In this document: positions 53,193 to 61,645 of the stretch, piece by piece
Layout of the letters: each line of letters starts with the position of its first letter
Numbering within the stretch: the first letter of the stretch is position 1
Source: Aureispira sp050633105
GTDB lineage: Bacteria; Bacteroidota; Bacteroidia; Chitinophagales; Saprospiraceae
NCBI GenBank assembly: GCA_050633105.1
Contig: JBOEFW010000042.1
Coordinates: 1-64,000, forward strand
DNA length: 64,000 bases
Direction: 5' to 3'
Made by a program: the position numbers and the translations under genes
Notes under the pieces: model-generated
The model's input: only the letters and a program-made list of their open reading frames with translations
Told to the model about the DNA's origin: nothing
The model's database searches: none

Positions 53193-54485
53193 TTATTCTT
53201 TTATTCTAAGCACTAAGCTATTCCATTGCCGCTCCTTTTCATCTGCAAGACAAGCGCCCTCAATAGCAGTAAAAAGAAACAAATCTCCTGGTTGAGCTTT
53301 TTCCAAGACAACTTTGATCGTCGATTGCAAAACAGCGCCTTCATTGATAATCTCTTCACGCAATTTCCCCTTCCGATAATACAAAAAAGAAAAACGAGTG
53401 ACTTCACAACGTGCATCAAAGTCAAAGTTCTCTAACCAAGCCGTTAGAGCAGGTTCTTTAGAAAACGCGGCTAAGCCTATGGCTAATTCTTCTTTTGATA
53501 AGGTACCATCCTTCAACTTACCCAAGGTTACTATTGGATTAGGAATGTGTTTTGCTCTAAATTTAAAGGGGTAAGATCTGCCATTACTAACATCTCGAAT
53601 AACAATGTTCACTTCTCCGCTCTTCCTACAAGTCACCACATAATGACCACTCCTCTGGTATTTAACCGTAGCACCAGAAATAGATACCTTCAAATTTTCA
53701 GGAGCAATATCAGAAGTAGTTACTACAATAGGATTATCTACACCCACAAAAAGTACATTCATTTTAGTCCCTGCGATACTTACACCAGAACTTTTAATTC
53801 GATAGGACACTTTTTTAGAAAGTTTTTTAATTGTCTCTTTTTCTGAGTCTTTAATGCTTACACTAATTGTGTAATATTTTCGTCCAACAGAAGTACTAGA
53901 AGCGGTATACAAAGATTGATTATCGGTAACAACTAAGGAGCTCCCTCCCACACTAACGCTACAACTGTATTCTTTGGGAAGCGCCTGATTTAGACGAATT
54001 CTTGCCTTATACTGTTCTCCTAATAGTATCTCTGAATCTTCTGCCTCTACCACTATATCTAAATATTCAGATAGTGGAGGAGCATTTTCTATAGAAGAAG
54101 TATTCTCCTTAGTTTTAGCCATCTCTACATTGGAGCTCTTGACGTAATAGGAACCTTTTTTTGTCAAGACTTGAACACTCCCATTATCTCTATTTTTAAG
54201 CGTTATTCTAACAGTATAAGATTTCTCTCCGACCGTTTGCGCACTAGCAGTATACCGTCCTTGGCCATTTTTTATGCCTAAATAACGCCCGTTCACAGCA
54301 ATACTAAAGCCATAAGGAACAATTTGGTTAAAGCCAATTAGGGCTTCATAAGTTTCTCCTAATTGTATCTCTGTTTTTTTAGCTTCGATTACTATTTCTA
54401 AATCTTCAATAGAAAAATCTTGAGCAGATACACTACAATTCCCATTGATTACTATAAAAAAAAGGCAGGCAATAAAAAAACGCAT
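53193..54485 (-). CDS. GldM-like secreted protein lacking the membrane anchor
   Basis: GldM is an inner membrane motor component of the type IX secretion system, normally with a cytoplasmic tail, one span and four periplasmic domains. This 430-residue protein, from the ATG at 54485, has a cleavable signal peptide (1-22) in place of the anchor. Two related beta domains follow (each with EIQLGETYEA or EILLGEQYKA and a YTASAQTVG or YTASSTSVG strand), then the GldM C-terminal part with NVLFVGVDNPIVV, FRAKHIPNPIVTLG and LENFDFDARCEVTRF. It is a GldM paralogue and not the core motor protein. It heads the cluster of small membrane proteins. Confidence 0.78.
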   Translation of the reverse strand: MRFFIACLFFIVINGNCSVSAQDFSIEDLEIVIEAKKTEIQLGETYEALIGFNQIVPYGFSIAVNGRYLGIKNGQGRYTASAQTVGEKSYTVRITLKNRDNGSVQVLTKKGSYYVKSSNVEMAKTKENTSSIENAPPLSEYLDIVVEAEDSEILLGEQYKARIRLNQALPKEYSCSVSVGGSSLVVTDNQSLYTASSTSVGRKYYTISVSIKDSEKETIKKLSKKVSYRIKSSGVSIAGTKMNVLFVGVDNPIVVTTSDIAPENLKVSISGATVKYQRSGHYVVTCRKSGEVNIVIRDVSNGRSYPFKFRAKHIPNPIVTLGKLKDGTLSKEELAIGLAAFSKEPALTAWLENFDFDARCEVTRFSFLYYRKGKLREEIINEGAVLQSTIKVVLEKAQPGDLFLFTAIEGACLADEKERQWNSLVLRIKE

Positions 54486-54564
54486 CTTGTTTGATTTTGT
54501 GTATAATATATTTTTTTTCACAAAAAAGTATTTGAAAAATTCTAAAAAAGGAAAAATCAACCTA

Positions 54565-54630
54565 AGAGTTTGTTTAAAATGTANNTCATAAAGGCTTGTT
54601 TTTCTTTGATAACAAATTTAAACTGGCTCT
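54565..54630. repeat. interspersed inverted repeat, copy R3
   Basis: Left arm AGAGTTTGTTTAAA (54565-54578) is identical to R1 and R2. Right arm TTTAAACTGGCTCT (54617-54630) differs by one base. The interior of about 38 bases holds an NN gap at 54584-54585. The right arm supplies two of the three bases of the TAG stop (54629-54631) of the next gene on the minus strand. Confidence 0.75.
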
Positions 54631-55246
54631 AAGCAGCTAATTCTAGTTTCATTGCTTGTTGATATTGCTTCGCCCAACGCTTGCGGCCACAAGCCTCTAA
54701 TGCTTTAAACGCAAAATTTAATGAACGTTCCTCTATGACCAACGCTTGATCTGCGGGAATATCTTTGGGCAAGACCTGAAGGACAGCCTTAGCATTAACC
54801 GCTGCTGTAATTTGTCGGCACAACTCCAAGAAGGGAACAATAGTTTCTTCCGCCATGACTTGTTGCTGTTTTTTGTCTTCTTGGTAATAATCCATCCAAA
54901 ACTGCACTGCGCGGGCTACTTTTGGGCGATAATTCTGCATCAACCCATGTGTGAGTTGGTACCGTTGTTGGCGAACAGCTTTGCTATCATCAGCTAATAC
55001 TGCTTGTTCCAATAGCTGAGTACAGCGGCGCAAGTATTCTTTTTCATGGTCCAATTGCTCTTGCATCGCGATAAAGGTGTTGCTAGCTGTCACATTGGTT
55101 TCTTTTTTCTGTTGCTCTAAGGCTGCTAAAGCCTTGGCTTGGCGGCTACGAGTCAGCAACCAAGTTATCAATACTACAACCATAAAGCCCAAAATATTGA
55201 GCCAATAGAAGGCAGCATCTGCTTGTAATTGTTCTAAGAGTGTCAT
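54629..55246 (-). CDS. membrane-anchored coiled-coil protein of unknown function
   Basis: A 205-residue protein with one N-terminal span (about 14-35) and a long charged helical part (QAKALAALEQQKKETNV, AMQEQLDHEKEYLRRCTQLL) likely to form a coiled coil. No domain is recognised. Its TAG stop lies within the R3 repeat, so the original C-terminus may have been replaced. A -7 match (TACTTTTG on the minus strand, 55315-55322) is 69 bases upstream of the ATG. Confidence 0.6.
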   Translation of the reverse strand: MTLLEQLQADAAFYWLNILGFMVVVLITWLLTRSRQAKALAALEQQKKETNVTASNTFIAMQEQLDHEKEYLRRCTQLLEQAVLADDSKAVRQQRYQLTHGLMQNYRPKVARAVQFWMDYYQEDKKQQQVMAEETIVPFLELCRQITAAVNAKAVLQVLPKDIPADQALVIEERSLNFAFKALEACGRKRWAKQYQQAMKLELAA

Positions 55247-55314
55247 AGGTTTCTTGTGTTTCAGGCGTGTATGGGATCATTCTATGAGGTATACTTTCTT
55301 TATCAAGAAAAAAA

Positions 55315-55322
55315 CAAAAGTA
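55315..55322 (-). promoter_or_regulatory. candidate -7 promoter element for the coiled-coil gene
   Basis: CAAAAGTA on the plus strand reads TACTTTTG on the minus strand, a full TAnnTTTG match. Confidence 0.4.
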
Positions 55323-55421
55323 TTCCTTCCCTTTAAATAACCTCTGTCGTAGAAAGATAATTCATTGTAGGAGTATTTTCATTAAAATAAGTGGGCTTTT
55401 CCTAACAATAAATTGGTTGTA

Positions 55422-55913
55422 TTAAGCACAACAACGCTTGTATTTTTTGCCACTGCCACAAGGACATGGGGCATTTCTTGCTACTTTTTGACGGCGTACA
55501 GGGGTATTCTTAACCACAGGTGGTCGCCCTTGTACAAAATACCAAACCCCTTCCTCTTTCTTAAAATAAGAATACTCATCGTGGACTTTAGCGACACCAT
55601 CTTGCTCATATAAAGCTCTGAACAAGACATAACCTTCTTCATCCGTTGTCCCTCCTTGATGGGTCTCTAGGACATCTAATTGCTTCCAAGTAGTACTAGT
55701 TACCCAGTTTACTATTTCTTGGTGGTGATCGGCGCGATATGTGCTAACATGAGTAGTTTTAACAATAAAATCTGCCTCATTTAAAACATGGGCAGTATAA
55801 CGGGCACGCATCAATGATTCCGCCGTTGGTGCCGTGGACGCATTTTCTATAATAGGTTGGCAACAAGCAGCATAAGCATTGCCACTACCACAAGGACAGG
55901 CTTCTAAACGCAT
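55422..55913 (-). CDS. YchJ-like protein with two SEC-C zinc motifs
   Basis: A 163-residue protein with SEC-C metal-binding motifs at both ends: ACPCGSGNAYAACC (near residue 5) and APCPCGSGKKYKRCC (C-terminus). The middle domain is the YchJ NTF2-like fold (SLMRARYTAHVLNEADFIVKTT; YFVQGRPP). The double SEC-C with this middle domain is typical of YchJ. Role unknown; SEC-C motifs bind zinc and often ribosomes. It lies 1 base after the VF530 gene. Confidence 0.85.
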   Translation of the reverse strand: MRLEACPCGSGNAYAACCQPIIENASTAPTAESLMRARYTAHVLNEADFIVKTTHVSTYRADHHQEIVNWVTSTTWKQLDVLETHQGGTTDEEGYVLFRALYEQDGVAKVHDEYSYFKKEEGVWYFVQGRPPVVKNTPVRRQKVARNAPCPCGSGKKYKRCCA

Positions 55914-55914
55914 A

Positions 55915-56136
55915 CTAATAATTTTGGAGGGTTTGTTTGTATAGATCTTCTACTTTTTTGCGAGCCCAAGGCGTTCGTCTCAAGAATTTGAGGCTAGATT
56001 TGATGCTGGGATCGTTATTAAAACAGCGAATATCAATTTTATAGCCCAAATGTTCCCAGCCTAGATGCTCTACTAGGTATTCTAGGATCATCAAAAGTGT
56101 TTTGCCGTGCATTGGGTCTTTAGAAGGTGGTTGCAT
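55915..56136 (-). CDS. VF530 family DNA-binding protein
   Basis: A 73-residue protein from the ATG at 56136, starting MQPPSKDPMHGKTL; an earlier Met at 56187 gives an unusual extension. GKTLLMILEYLVEHLGWEHLG and IRCFNNDPSIKSSLKFLRRTPWARKKVE are the VF530/DUF2132 pattern, a small double-stranded-DNA-binding fold. Cotranscribed with the SEC-C gene. Confidence 0.85.
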   Translation of the reverse strand: MQPPSKDPMHGKTLLMILEYLVEHLGWEHLGYKIDIRCFNNDPSIKSSLKFLRRTPWARKKVEDLYKQTLQNY

Positions 56137-56327
56137 ATCAGTTTTTTTGTGTGGTACCAGACAACAGTAGTTGGTTACAATTCTCATCCAAAGATAAGAA
56201 CTACTTCTAGAACTATTAAATGTAGCATTTTTCGGATTATGTTGTTATATTTAGCTGCTTATAAATAAGGACTATTTTGCAGAACGCAATTGCTGCGATA
56301 TTACTCCCTTCACAACCAATACTTGTA

Positions 56328-59009
56328 ATGACCACCTCCCCTCAACACCAAGCCTTAGAAACACTCTTTTTTTCCAATTTGGATGCCTTGCGTGGTGTCT
56401 GGGATGCCAATAATGCGAGTAGCGTGCTACTCTCGCTCGTTTTTTACAAACGTGTATTGGCCCTATGTCAAGAAGGAGAACTCCCCTTCTTAACCACCCT
56501 TCCTAGCGATTATCAATGGAGTGATAATTTTAAATTGTATGCCGTACAAGACACCCCGCAAGCCATTGTTCAATTAACACAAACCTTGCTGGCCTTTTCT
56601 AAACGGAACCCTCTTTTAGATAATATTTTTGCGCCCTTCTCCCTCGCGTTAAGAGAAGAAAAAAATGGACAACTGTTGTTGCAAGTCGTCTTATTGTTAG
56701 AAGAGTTAGATTTTTCTAAAAGCACCATTTCAATTGAAGAATTTGGATACTTTTTTGACAATGCCTTATATAAAACGGCTCTTCGAGCAGGGAAAATTGG
56801 TGTCAAGCGCACCACTCCCAAATCTATCAATCAACTCTTGGTAGCCTTGGCAAATCCACAACCACAGGAAATCATTTATGACCCCACAGCAGGGCAAGGC
56901 TCCACCTTGATTGCTTTTCTAAAAAATTGCCCAGAACTACACATTCATGGACAAGAGAAAAACATTCATATTTGGGCACTTTGCAAAATGAATCTGTGGG
57001 CCAATGGCGCTTATCAGGCCTCCATTAGTAATAAAGATGCGCTAATAGAACCAGAGGTATTGCAACCCAAAGCAGATATTGCGATAGCACATTTTCCTTT
57101 TGGAAAAGATCAACCCAGTGAGTTAATTCGACAACAATCCTACACTTTTATTCCCTTTGATGTCAATACCCCACAAGTAGCAGGCAACAGTTTATTTGTG
57201 CAGCAAATGCTTTCTAGAGTGAAGGAAGATACAGGACGCCTGCTTGCGATTTTGCCCATTCAAGCCTTGACCAATGATCGAGAAGACCGAAAGCTCCGTG
57301 AATTTCTTATTCGTAGAGACCTGTTAGAAGCAGTCATTACCTTGCCTTATGGCTTATTGCAAACTACAGGGATTCCTATTTGCATTCTAGTTATTAATCA
57401 GAAAAAAGAAACCTCTAAGAAAGAGCAGGTATTGTTTATTAATGGTGCAAACCTGCAAGTCAAAACACAGTATAAATTAAAACGTCGCTTGACCTCTGAA
57501 CACATAGAGGCCATTGCGAAGGTCTTGCACCAACAGCAAGTGCCTCAGCTTTCTGAGTTAGAAGCTTGCCTCTCTAGGGTACCCATTCATCGTGTTATTC
57601 TGAATGAATACAACCTAGACGCCAAACGGTATGCCTCTCCTTTTATCACCCAACTCAAAGCGCTAGATGCGCATGGAAAGCTCATTCAATTAGAACATAT
57701 TTTTCGTTCAGAGCGTCCTCATTTATGGTTTGATGAAACGCCACAACAAGACTTGCCCTATGTTCGACCAGAGAATTTAAGTGTTTCTATTACCAACTAT
57801 CTCATTGAGATTCATAATATCCCTACAACTAGCCAAGTAAAGCAAGTCGCTGGTCGCATGATTAATGAATCCATGTTGTTGATTAATCGTTCTGGGCGCC
57901 GTTTCAAGGCCAGTTATTTCATCTATAACCAACTCCCTATTCTAGTCAATGAGGACATCATGACCTTTCGAGTAGATGAGGAAAAAGTGCTCATTGAATA
58001 TCTATTGTTGCAACTGCATGACAGTTTGTTTATCCAGCAACTCAATATGTACAAAACCGATGATCAACATAAGATTATTCGAGAAGGACAATTTGAATTA
58101 TTACAAATCAATTTACCCTCTTTAGAGGAACAAGCGCAGATTATTCGGGAAACCAAAATTCGCTTATTACAAGAAGAAGAGCAAAAAGTAGAGCAACTAA
58201 GAAAGGATCTCAACTTGGGCAAACAACAAGCACAGAGCAAACAGCACAAGATTATTTCCTCTCTCCAACACGAATTGGGTAACCGTCTTCCTGCTGTTTT
58301 AACAGAAATTAAAAACCTCAAAGACTATCTTCGAGATAAGGAAGAAGATGAGAGTAGTGTTGTCTTTTCAGAACCTATTTTTCCTGTCTTTCAAGGAGAG
58401 GATGTCAGTAGTATAGATAGTTTAGGCACGGTTATCGGTAGAATTGAAGCCATGTTAGTGCATTCGATTAATAGTTTAGACTCTACCAGTGATATTATCA
58501 AAGCAGATCGAAGCAAACTCAATCTACAACGCCTCAAAATCAAAGATTTTTTAGAAGAAATCCAACAGACTTATGCGGCAGATGAAGTTTTTATCATTAG
58601 AATTGAAGTCGAAGAAGACCAGCATGGGAATGAAATTCCCATTTATGCGCCTTTGGACAAAACACAAATGACTACGTTGCTCACTAATTTGATTGACAAT
58701 GCCAAGCGACATGGTTTTAAAAATACGCGCAAGCACTACACCATTCATTTTAAGATTGGTTTATCAGCGGATCAACAGGAAGTTGTTTTAGAGTATAAGA
58801 ATGATGGAACCGCGTTTCCTAGTCATTTTTCTTTTGAAGACTTTATCAGTTATGGCAACTATGCAGGGAATTCAGGGCATTCGGGCATTGGCGGGTATCT
58901 TGTCCATCAAATTATAGACAACCACAACGGTAATATTGCTTATCGTCCTCCTTCTGATCCACACGATCCTTTTAAAGTTCATTTTGAAATCACCTTACCA
59001 GCCATTTAA
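56328..59009 (+). CDS. fusion of N6-DNA-methylase-like, HsdS-like and histidine-kinase-like domains
   Basis: 893 residues from the ATG at 56328 (a TTG at 56277 is less likely). Residues ~1-170 resemble the HsdM helical N-terminus. A SAM-binding fold follows with motif I DPTAGQGSTL (185-194) and AHFPFG (H255 to F258) at the place of motif IV, normally (N/D)PP(F/Y); this change suggests a weak or inactive methylase. Residues ~430-620 resemble an HsdS specificity half. A coiled coil leads to LQHELGNRL (His648), a DHp-like H-box, and a GHKL ATPase: N box NLIDNAKRHG (787-796), NDG (825-827), GHSGIGGY (850-857). No HsdR, response regulator or separate HsdS is next to it. The ROK gene starts 10 bases later. 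Confidence 0.8.
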   Translation: MTTSPQHQALETLFFSNLDALRGVWDANNASSVLLSLVFYKRVLALCQEGELPFLTTLPSDYQWSDNFKLYAVQDTPQAIVQLTQTLLAFSKRNPLLDNIFAPFSLALREEKNGQLLLQVVLLLEELDFSKSTISIEEFGYFFDNALYKTALRAGKIGVKRTTPKSINQLLVALANPQPQEIIYDPTAGQGSTLIAFLKNCPELHIHGQEKNIHIWALCKMNLWANGAYQASISNKDALIEPEVLQPKADIAIAHFPFGKDQPSELIRQQSYTFIPFDVNTPQVAGNSLFVQQMLSRVKEDTGRLLAILPIQALTNDREDRKLREFLIRRDLLEAVITLPYGLLQTTGIPICILVINQKKETSKKEQVLFINGANLQVKTQYKLKRRLTSEHIEAIAKVLHQQQVPQLSELEACLSRVPIHRVILNEYNLDAKRYASPFITQLKALDAHGKLIQLEHIFRSERPHLWFDETPQQDLPYVRPENLSVSITNYLIEIHNIPTTSQVKQVAGRMINESMLLINRSGRRFKASYFIYNQLPILVNEDIMTFRVDEEKVLIEYLLLQLHDSLFIQQLNMYKTDDQHKIIREGQFELLQINLPSLEEQAQIIRETKIRLLQEEEQKVEQLRKDLNLGKQQAQSKQHKIISSLQHELGNRLPAVLTEIKNLKDYLRDKEEDESSVVFSEPIFPVFQGEDVSSIDSLGTVIGRIEAMLVHSINSLDSTSDIIKADRSKLNLQRLKIKDFLEEIQQTYAADEVFIIRIEVEEDQHGNEIPIYAPLDKTQMTTLLTNLIDNAKRHGFKNTRKHYTIHFKIGLSADQQEVVLEYKNDGTAFPSHFSFEDFISYGNYAGNSGHSGIGGYLVHQIIDNHNGNIAYRPPSDPHDPFKVHFEITLPAI

Positions 59010-59019
59010 ATCTACTTGT

Positions 59020-59970
59020 ATGCAGACTACAAAAATAGCCATTGGAATAGACATTGGAGGCACCAACATCGTTTGGGGAATTGTCAATGAACAAGGAACC
59101 GTTTTACAAAAAGGCAACTGGTCAACCAGCCATTATCCACAAGCAGAAGGATTTGTTCAACAAGCCGCTCAAACCATTCACGAATTACTTTTGGCCAATT
59201 CCAATTATGAATTAGCAGGTATTGGTATTGGCGCGCCCAATGGTAATTACTTTAACGGCACGATTGAATTTGCCCCCAACCTAGTTTGGAAAGGAATTGT
59301 CCCACTCAAAGCCTTGTTTCAACAATATTTTGAAGTACCTGTTTGGGTAACCAATGACGCCAATGCTGCTGCCATTGGAGAACAACAATTTGGTGCCGCC
59401 AAAGGACAAGACAATTTTGTTATTGTTACTTTGGGAACAGGAGTTGGAAGTGGTTTTGTGGTGAATGGAGCCTTAGTCTACGGACACGATGGTTTTGCAG
59501 GAGAATTGGGGCACACGATTGTAGAACGACAAGGGCGAAATTGCGGCTGTGGCCGTTTGGGCTGTCTAGAAACCTACGCCTCAGCCACAGGAATTGTTCG
59601 AACAGCGGTAGAGCGTCTGGCCGCTTACAAAGGAAAAAGCTTACTGCAAGAAGAAAAGGCTATAACAGCCAAAAGCATTGCAGTTTGTGCGACACAGGGA
59701 GATGCTCTAGCCTTAGAAATTTTTGACTTCACCGCACAACAATTAGGTTTTAGCTTAGCCAATATGGTGGCGATTACTAGTCCTGCTTTGATTGTTTTGT
59801 TTGGCGGTTTAGCCAATGCTGGGGAGTTGATTTTGTCCCCCACTAAGCGCTATATGGAAGATAACTTATTGAATATCTTTCAGAATAAAATACCCATTGT
59901 CCGTTCTACTATTCCAGAGAACGATGCGGCTATTTTGGGGTCTGCGGCTTTGGTTTGGAAGAACAAGTAA
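59020..59970 (+). CDS. ROK family sugar kinase (glucokinase-like)
   Basis: A 316-residue kinase from the ATG at 59020; an upstream frame reaches into the previous gene and is rejected. It has the ATP-binding DIGGTN (11-16), TNDANAAAIGEQQFG with the catalytic Asp, TLGTGVGSG, and the ROK zinc site CGCGRLGCLE. It probably phosphorylates glucose or N-acetylglucosamine. It starts 10 bases after the kinase-methylase fusion and is cotranscribed with it, although this may have no functional meaning. Confidence 0.9.
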   Translation: MQTTKIAIGIDIGGTNIVWGIVNEQGTVLQKGNWSTSHYPQAEGFVQQAAQTIHELLLANSNYELAGIGIGAPNGNYFNGTIEFAPNLVWKGIVPLKALFQQYFEVPVWVTNDANAAAIGEQQFGAAKGQDNFVIVTLGTGVGSGFVVNGALVYGHDGFAGELGHTIVERQGRNCGCGRLGCLETYASATGIVRTAVERLAAYKGKSLLQEEKAITAKSIAVCATQGDALALEIFDFTAQQLGFSLANMVAITSPALIVLFGGLANAGELILSPTKRYMEDNLLNIFQNKIPIVRSTIPENDAAILGSAALVWKNK

Positions 59971-59999
59971 ACCCTAAAAATAAAACGACCTAAACTATC

Positions 60000-60758
60000 A
60001 TGACAAAAACACTCCTTCTACTACTTGGCATTTTGTCCTACTTTAATGCTACAGCACAAAAATTAGATAATTGCACACAATGTTCTTCTAAAAAATACGA
60101 GCAACGCAATCTTACAGAAAACAAGCTTTATGAAATCGTCTTGCTACGAAATGAGATTTTTGCACGACATCATTATAGCTTCAAAAACCAAAGATTACAA
60201 GAATACTACGAACAATATAACTGGTACCATCCCTATCCTAAACAGCCTATAAAGCAAGTACATTTGAATTCCACGGAGCAATGGAATGTTGATCTATTTA
60301 AGGCGAAAGAAAAAGCCATCAAAAAAAATAGAGCACTTCTAGAAAATGCATTAAAACAATTAAAACAAGTTATAGTACGACACGATGAAGCGGCTATTCA
60401 AACCATCTTTAACAATGTCGTTGAGAAGAGCTCCCCAACGCTCTATTTAGAGTTAGTAAGGGTGCTAGAGAAAGTATTCCGTTCCATTAATATAAACGAT
60501 ATAAATTGGCACAAAGGCCGCGCTCAATACGAGATACGCATAGATAATGGGTTCTCTATTTCGTCCAAGAGTATACACCTAGAGGGCAATACCATCTCTG
60601 TTTTATATACCAATCCTATGACAAATTCTAGCCTGATGGAGGACGATGCCTTTGAGTATCCAAGTGATTATCATTCTGAAGAAGAGAATACAATTGGCGC
60701 TGAATTTGAATTAAAAAACGGGAAATTACTTTTAGTTCGCTTGATTTTGGCGGGATAA
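60000..60758 (+). CDS. secreted YARHG-domain protein
   Basis: A 252-residue protein with a signal peptide (about 1-19, ATAQ) and a YARHG domain at about 35-90: LYEIVLLRNEIFARHHYSFKNQRLQEYYEQYNWYHP, in which the name motif reads ARHH. The rest is a beta-rich domain of unknown type. YARHG domains are thought to act in the envelope, possibly on peptidoglycan. It starts 29 bases after the ROK gene and is probably the last gene of that unit. Confidence 0.75.
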   Translation: MTKTLLLLLGILSYFNATAQKLDNCTQCSSKKYEQRNLTENKLYEIVLLRNEIFARHHYSFKNQRLQEYYEQYNWYHPYPKQPIKQVHLNSTEQWNVDLFKAKEKAIKKNRALLENALKQLKQVIVRHDEAAIQTIFNNVVEKSSPTLYLELVRVLEKVFRSININDINWHKGRAQYEIRIDNGFSISSKSIHLEGNTISVLYTNPMTNSSLMEDDAFEYPSDYHSEEENTIGAEFELKNGKLLLVRLILAG

Positions 60759-60784
60759 ATCCCATAAAGTCCTTCCACCTTTCT

Positions 60785-60831
60785 AAAAACCCCAAATTTT
60801 AGCTGATGCTACAATTTGGGGGTTTTTATTT
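60785..60831. terminator. bidirectional terminator between convergent units
   Basis: AAAACCCCAAATT (60786-60798) pairs with AATTTGGGGGTTTT (60813-60826) with one bulge; T runs follow on both strands. It separates the YARHG gene from paaC. Confidence 0.85.
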
Positions 60832-60846
60832 GTCTTTAGAACAACA

Positions 60847-61608
60847 CTACCATTCCATATTTGGATAAGCGCGTTGCATCCATTGCATTTCTGCTAAGAT
60901 CAAGCCCATTTGCTCCGTATGGTGGCCTTGTTTTCCTCCTTTTTGAATCCAACCATCAGCAGGACGTATTAAGGTCGCTTCTGTTAGAATAGCGTTCACA
61001 CGTTCTTCCCAAAGCGTTTTTATGGCGGCTAAATCTACGCCGATGCCCGCTTCATGCATTTGCTTGTCGATGTCATCTGCAGCAAATAATTCACCTGCGT
61101 AAGGCCATAAATCATTCAGCGCTTCTTGCATTTTTTTGTGGCTCTCTGGAGTTCCATCGCCTAAGCGAATCACCCATTCTGCACTATAACGGTAATGGTA
61201 ATTCAATTCTTTGATCGATTTTTCTGCAATCGCTACCAGTTGTTTGTCCGTACTGTTGCACAACGCGGCATAAAAGTGATAGTTGAAACTGTCGTACAAG
61301 AATTGACGGGCGATTGTTTCCGCAAAATTACCATTGGGTTGTTCTACCAACAATACGTTTTTAAATTCGCGAATATCTCGTAAAAATGCCAAATCGTCTT
61401 CTGAACGGCCTTTATCTTCAACCTCGGCAGCATATTGCAACAAAGAACGAGAGTGACCAACTAAATCCAGAGCAATATTGGTCAATCCAATATCTGTTTC
61501 TAAGCTAGGACCATGTCCACACCACTCCGATACACGGTGTCCTAAAATCAAGGCATTATCCGCAATACGCAGCACATAATCTAATAAGGCTTGTTGTTTA
61601 TTTTCCAA
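60847..61608 (-). CDS. paaC: phenylacetyl-CoA epoxidase structural subunit PaaC
   Basis: PaaC is the non-catalytic ferritin-like partner of PaaA in the di-iron epoxidase that opens aerobic phenylacetate breakdown. The 253-residue product starts MENKQQALLDYVLRIADNALILGHRVSEWCGHGP and has DIGLTNIALDLVGHSRSLLQYA, FLYDSFNYHFYAALCNS and YHYRYSAEWVIRLGDGTPESHKKMQEAL, all PaaC landmarks. The gene is separated from paaB by the LRR gene. It ends at a shared terminator (60785-60831). Confidence 0.93.
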   Translation of the reverse strand: MENKQQALLDYVLRIADNALILGHRVSEWCGHGPSLETDIGLTNIALDLVGHSRSLLQYAAEVEDKGRSEDDLAFLRDIREFKNVLLVEQPNGNFAETIARQFLYDSFNYHFYAALCNSTDKQLVAIAEKSIKELNYHYRYSAEWVIRLGDGTPESHKKMQEALNDLWPYAGELFAADDIDKQMHEAGIGVDLAAIKTLWEERVNAILTEATLIRPADGWIQKGGKQGHHTEQMGLILAEMQWMQRAYPNMEW

Positions 61609-61645
61609 AATCTATACTATTTTAATCGACTAAAAGGTAATTGGC

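Noticed and set aside
53547..53846. 99-residue plus-strand frame inside the GldM-like gene
   Set aside because: Antisense shadow; the minus-strand gene has clear GldM features.
56328..59009. Type I restriction-modification system
   Set aside because: There is no HsdR helicase-nuclease or separate HsdS nearby, motif IV is altered, and the C-terminus is a kinase-like module.
58936..59019. Longer N-terminus for the ROK kinase
   Set aside because: It runs into the coding region of the previous gene; the ROK domain begins directly after the ATG at 59020.
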